Below, piece after piece: positions 43,902 through 51,123 of a stretch of DNA of 51,123 nt (its first letter is position 1; each line of letters opens with the position of its first letter). A program made the position numbers and the translations under genes. The stretch lies in the NCBI GenBank assembly GCA_900541335.1, contig UQJC01000009.1, positions 1 through 51,123 of the forward strand, given 5' to 3'. A model generated the notes under the pieces. It ran no database searches. It worked only from the letters and a program-made list of their open reading frames with translations, and was not told the origin of the DNA. This DNA comes from an uncultured Prevotella sp. (GTDB taxonomy: Bacteria; Bacteroidota; Bacteroidia; Bacteroidales; Bacteroidaceae).

Positions 43902-44210
43902 ATGAAACTTTATACTCACGAAGAAATGTTGGATGAGACGTTTGGGGTTAAAGGAACTCCGAGACGTGATAAGTTTGAAAGTGATATAGAGGCTTACCTT
44001 ATTGGTGAGGCTATAAAACAAACGCGCTTGAAGCAGCAGCTGACTCAGAAGCAATTAGGGGAACTGGTTGGTGTACAGGAGTCACAAATCTCAAAGATTG
44101 AGAGCGGCAAGAGTATTACATATTCCACTATCGTAAAGGTTTTTAAGGCGATGGGTGCGAAAGCGGCTACACTTGATTTAGGCTCATTGGGCAAGGTGGC
44201 TCTTTGGTGA
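43902..44210 (+). CDS. higA: HigA-like XRE antitoxin (right module)
   Basis: A 102-residue antitoxin and autorepressor. The start at 43902 (MKLYTHEEMLDETFG) is preferred over a frame that begins inside higB. The XRE domain is KQQLTQKQLGELVGVQESQI and SKIESGKSITYSTIVKVFKA, ending LDLGSLGKVALW like its paralogue at the left edge. The recognition-helix residues differ between the two copies (VQESQISK here, VKRSQICK there), so each probably binds its own operator, in line with the different promoter palindromes. Confidence 0.93.
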   Translation: MKLYTHEEMLDETFGVKGTPRRDKFESDIEAYLIGEAIKQTRLKQQLTQKQLGELVGVQESQISKIESGKSITYSTIVKVFKAMGAKAATLDLGSLGKVALW

Positions 44211-44216
44211 GATTGT

Positions 44217-44391
44217 GGTATGGAAAATATAAAATAAAGGAAGCACTCCGTGCCGGCTTTAAGGGCTGCTATGTGAAGAAGGACTTCCAAACCATCGTCA
44301 CTGTGGGCGATAAGAATCCTCAGAACCTGCGCGATGAGGATGAAGTATAGCTCCAGTTCTATGATGATATATCCCTCAACAAGTTATAATT
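44217..44391 (+). pseudogene. Gene remnant, possibly the 3' end of a DNA methylase-like gene
   Basis: Between higA and fic the frame starting at 44217 reads WYGKYKIKEALRAGFKGCYV, KKDFQTIVTVGDKNPQN and DEDEV, then TAG at 44347, then LQFYDDISLNKL and a stop. It resembles the C-terminal tail that follows some DNA methyltransferase or restriction subunits (a K-x-D-F-x-T-I-V-x-V-G-x-K-x-P, E-D-E-x-L-L-x-x-Y-D pattern), but the assignment is from memory and weak. The internal TAG and lack of a 5' part show it is a relic. Fic genes often neighbour such genes, so the block may have been moved in together. Confidence 0.45.
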
Positions 44392-45531
44392 ATGAACAAG
44401 ACATATCATATCCCCACATTGCCACTGCTTTACGATGTAGAGTCGAAAGCAGTATTGAAGCAATTAAGTTCAGCCCATCGACGATTGGCTGAGCTGAAAG
44501 GTATAGCCGAAACCATTCCAAATGAGCATATACTCATCAGCACATTGACCTTGCAGGAGGCCAAAGATAGTTCGGAAGTAGAGAATATTGTCACAACACA
44601 AGATGATCTCTACAAGGCTTCGATGGACATACATCAAGAAATGATAAACGCAGCCACGAAGGAGGTACTGAACTATCGTGAGGCTATCCAATTTGGATTT
44701 GAGTTAGTGCGTAGAAACAAATTACTTCGCAACAATGACATCAAAGCTATACAAGAAAAGTTGGAATACAATAGAGCCGGTTTTAGAGTTGTTCCAGGTA
44801 CTACCCTGAAGCGTTCAGATGGTGAGACGGTCTATACACCTCCTCAAAACGGTGCCGAAATCAAGAACTATATGGATAATCTTGAACAGTTTGTCAACGA
44901 TGATGAGATGTGTGATTTAGACCCATTGATAAAGATGGCTATCATTCATCACCAGTTTGAGAGCATCCATCCTTTCTATGATGGTAACGGACGAACAGGG
45001 CGTATCATCAATGTGCTCTACTTGGTAATGAATGAATTGCTGGACTTGCCGATATTGTATCTTAGCCGTTACATCACGCAACATAAAGCCGAGTATTATC
45101 GTTTGATTCAAGCAATTCGTGATAAGGATACTGAAAACGCCGGCGAATGGGAAGCATGGATTCTATTCATGCTAAAAGCTGTAGAAGCCACAGCCCTCGA
45201 AACCACTCAAATGGTTAAGGGTATCTCTCGACTTATGACAGAGTATAAAGTGAGATTGCGTCCTCTTTTTGAGAAGCAGTATAAGCACGAATTGCTTAAC
45301 AATTTGTTCTTTCACCCCTATACCAAGATAGAGTTCTTGCAAAAGGATATGATGGTAGGCCGACAAACGGCAGCCAAATACCTTGATAAAATTGTGGATG
45401 AGGGCTTACTTCAGAAACTCAAAATGGGACGAGATAATTACTATGTGAATATACGACTTATGGAGTTGTTTATGAATCATAGTGATAATAATACCCATCA
45501 TGTTGACCTCGTGGAATCGAAAACGGAGTAG
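44392..45531 (+). CDS. fic: Fic family protein (AMP transferase), class II type
   Basis: A 379-residue Fic protein that would transfer AMP, or a related group, onto protein hydroxyls. The catalytic loop HPFYDGNGRTGRIINVLYLV (HxFx(D/E)GNGRxxR) is complete, near residue 198. An inhibitory motif SSEVEN ((S/T)xxxE(G/N)) lies N-terminal near residue 60, which makes this a class II, self-inhibited Fic. The C-terminal part (FHPYTKIEFLQKDMMVGRQT, AAKYLDKIVDEGLLQKL) is a winged-helix-like DNA-binding segment common in this branch. The target is unknown. It lies after the methylase-like remnant in prophage cargo and is followed by a repeat-rich gap and a strong terminator. Confidence 0.93.
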   Translation: MNKTYHIPTLPLLYDVESKAVLKQLSSAHRRLAELKGIAETIPNEHILISTLTLQEAKDSSEVENIVTTQDDLYKASMDIHQEMINAATKEVLNYREAIQFGFELVRRNKLLRNNDIKAIQEKLEYNRAGFRVVPGTTLKRSDGETVYTPPQNGAEIKNYMDNLEQFVNDDEMCDLDPLIKMAIIHHQFESIHPFYDGNGRTGRIINVLYLVMNELLDLPILYLSRYITQHKAEYYRLIQAIRDKDTENAGEWEAWILFMLKAVEATALETTQMVKGISRLMTEYKVRLRPLFEKQYKHELLNNLFFHPYTKIEFLQKDMMVGRQTAAKYLDKIVDEGLLQKLKMGRDNYYVNIRLMELFMNHSDNNTHHVDLVESKTE

Positions 45532-45654
45532 AACGTGTCGACGAAAACGGGATTTGGTTAACACGTCTGGAAAACGTGTCGAAGAAATCGGCTTTTCATT
45601 AACATGTTCCGAGTATGTGTCGAGATTGCGACTTAACGAGATAACGACATGGCG
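45532..45654. repeat. Degenerate tandem repeats with 41-bp period
   Basis: AACGTGTCGA at 45532 and 45573 and TATGTGTCGA at 45614, spaced exactly 41 bp, with further matches inside the units (GAAATCGG/GAAAACGG, TTAACA). They start directly after the fic stop. Confidence 0.7.
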
Positions 45655-45682
45655 AGTGTGGACGGTTGGGCGAAACTGCGTA

Positions 45683-45809
45683 AAAGTGTGCAAAGTGTAA
45701 AAATGAAAATCCCAGCTGATTATCAAATATCAGCTGGGATTTGTTGTTTATGGATGCGCAACTGCGCTAAAGTGCGCTGAAATGTGTGCGCAAAGTGCGT
45801 TAAAGTGCG
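45683..45809. repeat. Iteron-like AAAGTGYR repeats
   Basis: Five copies on the plus strand: AAAGTGTG 45683, AAAGTGTA 45692, AAAGTGCG 45769, 45792 and 45802. They bracket the terminator between fic and the portal gene. Confidence 0.6.
45707..45742. terminator. Bidirectional terminator between fic and the portal gene
   Basis: Perfect 14-bp arms 45707-45720 and 45729-45742 (AAATCCCAGCTGAT and complement), 8-nt loop, A-rich on the left and T-rich on the right, so it can end both the portal transcript and the fic transcript. Confidence 0.9.
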
Positions 45810-45816
45810 AAGGCGG

Positions 45817-47811
45817 TTATTGCTGTGTGCGCAAGGCTTGCTGTAGCTGGCTGACGGCTTCCGGGTTGGCTCCCTGTGATGCTTGTTCAAGCTGGGATTG
45901 TAGTTCGGGAGAGAAGGGAGCTTCCTGAGCTTTGGCAGAATCGGCAGCCTGCTGCGTGGCTTGCTGTTGCATGGCTTCCTTCTGTGCCTGTATGGACTGC
46001 AGGAGCTGGTCGGAGAAGGGGAAGTCTCCGTTCTGGAGGAGCTGTTCGAGCGAGATTTGTCCGCTCTGCCATATCTGCATAAGGAAGTCGTTGGCCATGG
46101 CGCGGTAGACGGGGGTGGCCTGTGAGGGTACGACGTTGAGGTCGAACTCAACGTCCTGAATCTTCTCGGGGTCGTACTCGACGGACATTCCGTTGCGGCC
46201 TACGATGTTGTAAAGACGCTTCTGGTCGTAGAATTGCTGCATGTTCTTCACGTCCTTGTAGGCGGCATCCTTGACAAACTCCTGGAAGGAGTCGAGCAGG
46301 TCGAGCAGGGAAGTGGTGGCGTTTTGTGTCTGCTGGGAGTATAGTGCCGCACTCATGCCGGAATATCCCTGCTTTCCCTGCAAGGCTCCGTTGACTCCGC
46401 TGATGTCTTCGAAGAAGTTGATTTGCAGTTGAAGCAGCTCCTGTATGCCGATGTGGGTACTGTTGGAGCTTACCTGCTGCGGGGCGGGAACACCCGGTTT
46501 GGCCTTGTAGACGACAACGCCGTTGAACTTTGTCCAGGTGTCGGCAAAGTCCTCGGGAGACATGTGTTTGGGAATGGCATCCTCGGGAATGAGCAGTACG
46601 CCCTTAGCACTGGCACGCATGATCCAGTCATAAAGCGTGATGAGTCGGTTGGTGTAGCGTTGCTGGTCGATGATGTCGGAAACGAAGGAGTGGATTTCGC
46701 CGTCGATAAATGGATAGGCTTTGACTACGTAGGGATGAGAGCGGTGTTTGTAGGGTGTTTCGCCTTCGGCTAAGATGTCACCAAAGGGAGAAAGAAAGTA
46801 GTAGTACCAGTAAGAGTCCATGAACCATTCAGCCTCAATCAACGGAACTTCTTCCAGTGGCATGCCAACTTCTTGCGCTCGCTGGAGGCGGCTTTGATTC
46901 TCCTGCGCTACGAGCGTCTGATAGTCTTGTTCGTCGACTTTGAAAATGTCGCCGTTGTTGTAGTCGTGACAACGGAAACGCGGCTTTGTCTCCTTGCGCC
47001 AAACTTCGATTACACGGCAGAGTGTGACGTTATGCGGTACGAGAAAGTCGATGTTGCAGTGTTCCCGAGAATAGCCAAAGTGTTCCCAAGCGGTATAAAA
47101 ACGCCCAGAATCGCGTGCTGTGCGGTAGATTTCGGCGAGTCGGAAGTAATCTTTGGGTGACCGAGCGAACTGCTGTACGACTTGTTCGAAACTGACATCG
47201 TGGATTTCGCCGATGAGCGAACAGTCCCATGCACGGAAGTCGCGCATGTGGTTGTCGATGAAGAAGTTGTTGGGCTGTACGTAGTCGGTCCAGCAGTCCA
47301 TTTTGTCGTTTCGCCACCCGTACCATTTTTTGTGAACGATGAGTCCAGAGATGAGGAACTCTTCCATGGTTCGGGCGTAGATTTCGTTCATTCGGTTGAG
47401 CTGCATGTTGTACTGCAGCACGGTACTCATGGTTTCGGCCTGTTGCTGTTCTTCGCGGTCGCGTGCCATACAGGTAGGTTCGGTGGATTGCTGCCGGAAT
47501 ACGCCGATGACGTTTCGGACGAGTCGGTGAATGAGGTTGTTCTTGAGCGGTACGTTTCCTTGTTCGAGGATATATTGCTCCTCGGTGATGGTGCGTCCGT
47601 CCACGCAGATTTTGTCCCCCCACTGGTCGCCGTAGTTGTAGCGTTTGTTTCGTTCGCGGTCGTTGCGGAACTTGTTCATGGCCTGATAGTATGCCTGTGC
47701 CTGCAAGAGTACATCCATGGCTCGGCGGTTTTCGCCACCTGGTTCCTGCTTGCTGGCCTGTACGCTGTCGAGCTGGGCAGGCTTTACTTTACTGAGTCTA
47801 TGCAAATTCAT
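45817..47811 (-). CDS. P22-type phage portal protein
   Basis: A 664-residue portal that would form the dodecameric DNA gate at one capsid vertex. Seen: YYQAMNKFRNDRERNKRYNY with GDQWG, the P22-like start of many podovirus portals; PLKNNLIHRLVRNVIGVFRQ; the wing and stem (YVQPNNFFIDNHMRDFRAWD, HPYVVKAYPFIDGEIHSFV); DQQRYTNRLITLYDWIMRAS; and a glutamine-rich barrel-like C-terminus. The family is usually 600-750 residues. It is separated by about 103 bp from the large terminase upstream on the same strand, the usual packaging order. A -7 box TACCTTTG (minus, 47847-47840) may give it its own promoter. Confidence 0.87.
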   Translation of the reverse strand: MNLHRLSKVKPAQLDSVQASKQEPGGENRRAMDVLLQAQAYYQAMNKFRNDRERNKRYNYGDQWGDKICVDGRTITEEQYILEQGNVPLKNNLIHRLVRNVIGVFRQQSTEPTCMARDREEQQQAETMSTVLQYNMQLNRMNEIYARTMEEFLISGLIVHKKWYGWRNDKMDCWTDYVQPNNFFIDNHMRDFRAWDCSLIGEIHDVSFEQVVQQFARSPKDYFRLAEIYRTARDSGRFYTAWEHFGYSREHCNIDFLVPHNVTLCRVIEVWRKETKPRFRCHDYNNGDIFKVDEQDYQTLVAQENQSRLQRAQEVGMPLEEVPLIEAEWFMDSYWYYYFLSPFGDILAEGETPYKHRSHPYVVKAYPFIDGEIHSFVSDIIDQQRYTNRLITLYDWIMRASAKGVLLIPEDAIPKHMSPEDFADTWTKFNGVVVYKAKPGVPAPQQVSSNSTHIGIQELLQLQINFFEDISGVNGALQGKQGYSGMSAALYSQQTQNATTSLLDLLDSFQEFVKDAAYKDVKNMQQFYDQKRLYNIVGRNGMSVEYDPEKIQDVEFDLNVVPSQATPVYRAMANDFLMQIWQSGQISLEQLLQNGDFPFSDQLLQSIQAQKEAMQQQATQQAADSAKAQEAPFSPELQSQLEQASQGANPEAVSQLQQALRTQQ

Positions 47812-47839
47812 TGTCTGTTTTTTTTGATTTGTTGAGGGA

Positions 47840-47847
47840 CAAAGGTA
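47840..47847 (-). promoter_or_regulatory. -7 box before the portal gene
   Basis: TACCTTTG on the minus strand matches TAnnTTTG, 29 bp before the portal start. No matching -33 box was seen. Confidence 0.35.
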
Positions 47848-47914
47848 GATGAGAAGTCGGGAGGGGGCAGGTTATGTTGTGGGATTATGGGGAGGTAGGC
47901 GAATTGACGAGGAT

Positions 47915-49744
47915 TTATCCAATTGTGGCAGCGGAGATAGCTTTGTGACGGAGCTTTCCGGTATTACAATTTTCACGGCGGATGATGGTTGGGAGTTCCA
48001 TTTCGTTGTAGCAGATGTGGAGTCCGATGGCGCGGGTCATGAGGAGGTCGTCGTGCGCTCCGATAACAGCACCGAAGGAGCCGTTGGGCTTTCGTTCGTA
48101 GACCAGCATTTCGTTGAGGGCACGCTGGTCGCGCTCAATGTAGGCCGCTTCGCGTACGACCTTGATGAGGGTGGAGATGATTTTGGGCTTTGTGGCCACG
48201 TTGGTGTGGAATCCCCATTTGCGTGGCATGCCCTGGCGTATTTCGTCATCGGACTGGGGACGGGCGTAGAGGTTTGGGTAGACTCCTACAATCTGACTGA
48301 GGATGTAAAGGGACTGGTCACCGTCGACCATTCGGGAGCGGTCGTGAGTTTCGAGGGTGTTGCTTTCGATTACTAGCAGGGAGTTGTTGTAGAAGGCAGC
48401 TATCTGGGCGGCTTTCCACGCAAGTAAGTCCATGTCGATGTGTCCGTACCACTGGGCTACGACGGAGGGTACACCCCCGTCTATCATGCACAGGCGGTCG
48501 AAAACTACGATGACACTCCAGTCAGCCTTGGATGAACGTCCGCCAATGTCGACAACGGTGAGGTAGCGGTCGGTGATTTCTTCTTCGTCATCGGTTTCGG
48601 GTAGAGACCAAACCCACAGGAGTCCCTGGTTGTCCTGATGGAAGCGCAGGTTGAGCAATGCGTTTTCTCCTTCGTCGGCATCGGCATAAATGTCGCCTAC
48701 ATAGATGGGGGCGCGGCAGGTTTTCTTGAGCGCGTCTACCTGGTATTTGTCGAATACGTTAGCTCCGCTGTTGACGAATGCTTCAATGGCATCGGACGGA
48801 AATTCAGCGGCAATTTTTCCATGGTCGCTGTATTTGGTTCGTTCGGTGATATACCAGTTGATCGCTTCGAGTGTAGCACCTTTCTTCCATAGCCACCAAA
48901 GATATTTCCCGGGTTCTTCGCGGTCGGAGGGGATGTCGGCATTATTCCGGTTATCCCATAGCCACTGGGCAAAAGATTCCAGTTGTTCCCGGGAGTCGAA
49001 CTCTTTGCGGTAGTTTTCGATTTCGTACCATGCTACGAAGAAGGCTGTGAACTGTGAGGTACCTTTTTCGGCTGCGAGGTATTCCTTATGGAAGAATGTA
49101 CCTACGCCGTCGGCAGTAGATTCGTAGACAATCATGGTGTAGGGGCGGAAGAGAATACCCGAAGTGACCGAACGGATGAGGTCTTCGGGGTGTATCTTTT
49201 CAGAGTCCTGGAAGAGACCTACTTCGGAGAAGTGCGCGAGCGCGTAGTCACCGGAGCGACCCGCATTGGGCGACTGAGAAGAACCAACGGAGATGGTGCA
49301 GTTGCGTTGCGGTATGCGCTGTGTGTTGTCGGAGTTACCGTCCCATACGAGTTTTTTCTCGTTTTGGTCAAAGGCTTCACCGGGCTTATAGAGCAGATTG
49401 ATAGGATAGGCATCGAGCATTTTGCGGTACATGCCTTTGATTTTCTCGGATGCGCTGTTGACATGTGCCACGATGATTCCGTTGAGCGAGGGTCGGTGTA
49501 CGAGTTGAAGCCATGCCATGTAGAGGTCAGTCTCGGTTGAACCTCCCCATTGTCGTGCCTTACACATACAGATTCGGATGGGCTTTCCAGCAGTTCTCAT
49601 GTCTTCGAGTGCGGCACAGAACTTGCGCTGCGGGAAGTTGAGTCGGAAGAGGCAGTCGGGCATACCCGGGTCTTTGTCCTTGATATAAACCAGTGTGGCG
49701 CACCAGTATGGAAAATCATGCAGGCATCTCAATCGGGTATAACG
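47915..49744 (-). CDS. Phage terminase large subunit, N-terminus truncated at the junction
   Basis: ATP-driven DNA packaging motor and nuclease. Phage-like sequence begins near 49744 (RYTRLRCLHDFPYWCATLVY), continues with FRLNFPQRKFCAALEDMR and the ATPase loop MCKARQWGGSTETDLYMAW, a Walker B-like MIVYESTADG, and the RNase H-like nuclease segment VVDIGGRSSKADWSVIVVFD with its acidic residues. About 610 residues remain. The first residues of the usual protein are missing: upstream the DNA becomes the antisense of a glycosyltransferase gene. A chance ATG at 49792 keeps the frame open, so a chimeric product with about 16 foreign residues is possible. Whether it is functional is unknown. Confidence 0.87.
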   Translation of the reverse strand, partial: RYTRLRCLHDFPYWCATLVYIKDKDPGMPDCLFRLNFPQRKFCAALEDMRTAGKPIRICMCKARQWGGSTETDLYMAWLQLVHRPSLNGIIVAHVNSASEKIKGMYRKMLDAYPINLLYKPGEAFDQNEKKLVWDGNSDNTQRIPQRNCTISVGSSQSPNAGRSGDYALAHFSEVGLFQDSEKIHPEDLIRSVTSGILFRPYTMIVYESTADGVGTFFHKEYLAAEKGTSQFTAFFVAWYEIENYRKEFDSREQLESFAQWLWDNRNNADIPSDREEPGKYLWWLWKKGATLEAINWYITERTKYSDHGKIAAEFPSDAIEAFVNSGANVFDKYQVDALKKTCRAPIYVGDIYADADEGENALLNLRFHQDNQGLLWVWSLPETDDEEEITDRYLTVVDIGGRSSKADWSVIVVFDRLCMIDGGVPSVVAQWYGHIDMDLLAWKAAQIAAFYNNSLLVIESNTLETHDRSRMVDGDQSLYILSQIVGVYPNLYARPQSDDEIRQGMPRKWGFHTNVATKPKIISTLIKVVREAAYIERDQRALNEMLVYERKPNGSFGAVIGAHDDLLMTRAIGLHICYNEMELPTIIRRENCNTGKLRHKAISAATIG

Positions 49745-50661
49745 CTGAAAAATATTTGGATAAAAGTTTGAGTAGTCTAGCCCAACAAACATTTCAAGAT
49801 TTTGAAGTATTACTTATAAATGACGGGAGTAAAGACAATAGTGCCGCCATTTGCAAGAAATACAGCTTGAGAGACCAACGTTTCAAGTTGTTTAATAAAG
49901 AAAATGGTGGTTCCGCCTCTGCCAGACAAATGGGCATGGATAATTTATGCGGTCGTTACTGTATCGTATGCGATGCGGACGATTGGGTAGAAGCCAACAT
50001 GTTGGAACAACTTTATTTGGCCACAAACAATGAGCAGATAGATATGGTGATTTCGGATTTCTTCGTTAACTATGATAATGGTAAACAAAGAATCATATCA
50101 CACAAAGGGATAGATTTAAAGCAAGAGAGTCTTGTTCGTGGGCTTTTGTGCCAAAAAATTATGGGTAGTACAAACAATAAGTTAATAAGGAGTGAGCTCT
50201 TTAGAAAATTTCAGATTAGCTATTTATCCGGCATCAATATGGGAGAAGACTTGCTTGTTGTGCTAAAATTACTCCAACATCCCCTTTCCATCACATATTG
50301 CAAAGGTGCATATTACCATTATTTCCGTGCCAGAAACAATGGTAGTTATACAAACACTCCCAATGCTTCAATTTTCTACCAATTAGCAAAAGTTAATAAA
50401 TAGAAGTATGAACACTTTTCGCTCAGCGAATATGAGGAAGAGTTATTTTTAAGTAGTATTAATTTGGCTTTTATCGGATTAAGAGCAAAAGGCTTATCAA
50501 AAGAAGAATACAGAGCCTTTTTGCTAAAGGAATTGCCTCTGCAACGACTCAGAAAGCATTCATGTAGTAATCTTAAAACATTGTTGATACTGATTTCCTC
50601 AATTAGCTATCCAGCCGCCAAAGCAGCATTAAATCTCATGTATCGCTTTGTTTACAAATAA
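49738..50661 (+). pseudogene. Family 2 glycosyltransferase, missing its start and with an internal amber codon
   Basis: From 49738 the frame reads YNAEKYLDKSLSSLAQQTFQ, DFEVLLINDGSKDNSAAICK and CDADDWVEANML (D-x-D-like metal site), all typical of GT2 enzymes of capsule or exopolysaccharide loci. The first strand (usually I-S-I-I-I-P-V before YNAE) is absent. A TAG at 50401-50403 interrupts the frame after FYQLAKVNK; the same frame continues KYEHFSLSEYEEELFLSSIN to a TAA at 50659-50661. An ATG at 49708 inside phage DNA could start a chimeric product, but loss of the nucleotide-binding strand makes it unlikely to work. An EpsG-like gene follows after 5 bp. Confidence 0.85.
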
Positions 50662-50666
50662 TAATT

Positions 50667-51123
50667 ATGCTTAGAAAACTATCTGATGGCTCAATTTTAA
50701 TTCTGCCTATTTCTCCAATATTGTCATTCTTGTTGTCTCTGAATAATTTAAGGAACAAACTGAATGGATGCGTATTTGTCATATTCTATGCATTGTTTGG
50801 TTTTGCACATAGCTTTTCTGACCCGAGAGCTGACTGTTACAGGAAAATGGTGGCATTTGAAACCTTTGCGTCTACTACAACTATAACGGATATATGGAAC
50901 GATTTTTTATCAGGCAACACATTTGATATTTTCGAAGGGATGTTGTTCATTGTTTGCAGCAACATCACTACAAATATTAAGGTTGTATTTTTTATCGTAG
51001 GATTGATTGGAGGTTTGTTTGCATACTTGTTTCTCTCTAAGATACAGAAATATATGCAACTACACTATGGTAATAGGTGCACCTATATAATCACAATATT
51101 GTATGTGCTATTATACAATCCCG
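50667..51123 (+). CDS. EpsG-like polysaccharide polymerase, N-terminal part (runs off window)
   Basis: An open frame from ATG 50667 to the window end, at least 152 residues. Several hydrophobic segments (ILILPISPILSFLLSL, NGCVFVIFYALFGFAH, VVFFIVGLIGGLFAYLFL, YIITILYVLLYNP) and a loop with FSDPRADCYRKMVAFE resemble EpsG/Wzy-type membrane polymerases, where an Asp in the first loop (often G-x-D-x-x-R-Y) is followed by R-Y/C. It would extend or export a surface polysaccharide in the inner membrane. It starts 5 bp after the glycosyltransferase, so the two belong to one locus. The assignment is moderate as the C-terminal part is outside the window. Confidence 0.65.
   Translation, partial: MLRKLSDGSILILPISPILSFLLSLNNLRNKLNGCVFVIFYALFGFAHSFSDPRADCYRKMVAFETFASTTTITDIWNDFLSGNTFDIFEGMLFIVCSNITTNIKVVFFIVGLIGGLFAYLFLSKIQKYMQLHYGNRCTYIITILYVLLYNP

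Noticed and set aside
49693..49737. Extra N-terminal residues for the glycosyltransferase from GTG 49693 or ATG 49708
   Set aside because: These codons are antisense to the terminase gene and do not encode the family's first beta strand, so they are not the native start.

Overview
The window looks like a Bacteroidales chromosome (Prevotellaceae or Bacteroidaceae; genus not determined). The evidence is the galM-gluP-galK order, a Bacteroidales-type tyrosine integrase fragment, an EpsG/GT2 polysaccharide locus, and promoters of the Bacteroidetes type (-33 TTTG, about 19 nt, -7 TAnnTTTG). No tRNA, rRNA or CRISPR array was seen. All family names are recalled from sequence patterns; no database search was run.

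Layout. 1-1853: the 3' two thirds of pyruvate phosphate dikinase (ppdK). 1963-6044: accessory genes on the minus strand, a CatA-like acetyltransferase, an AraC regulator, and a four-gene AAA ATPase / RloB / unknown / XRE cluster resembling abortive-infection AbiL. 6045-11055: a decayed island with a truncated integrase joined to a truncated traX, a converging minus-strand cluster (glucosaminidase pseudogene, frameshifted DUF5714, arsenate reductase, unknown, DUF4112, ogt) and an unrecognised reading frame. 11262-19311: housekeeping genes on the minus strand: galK, gluP, galM, yaaA, a C69 dipeptidase and nadC. 19312-19971: a hairpin-rich gap.

About 19.97-49.74 kb: a prophage or prophage fragment. 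On the minus strand are higBA, a putative small terminase, two paralogous small structural proteins, a spanin-like DUF6808 gene broken by a 28-bp tandem duplication, a tail-fibre-like protein, a P22-type portal and the large terminase. On the plus strand are two virion-core-like genes, one 16.3-kb gene for a 5424-residue polyvalent protein, a second higBA, a methylase-like remnant and a Fic protein. No major capsid, integrase or replication gene is recognisable. The large terminase is cut at its N-terminus exactly where a glycosyltransferase (itself missing its start and carrying an internal amber codon) begins, so the right edge is a recombination scar or an assembly chimera. 49.74 kb-end: the glycosyltransferase fragment and an EpsG-like polymerase that runs off the window.

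How it works together. The three plus-strand genes at 25.3-43.4 kb look like an ejection apparatus whose giant last member would carry nuclease-like and peptidase-like domains into the host. The two higBA modules and Fic look like prophage cargo for retention or host control. The AbiL-like cluster at 3.6-6.0 kb is the host's own defence. The most notable points are the giant protein with repeat-flanked domain cassettes, a candidate phage small RNA at 22.18-22.32 kb, the inverted higBA pair, the iteron-like repeats beside the portal gene, and the chimeric right junction.
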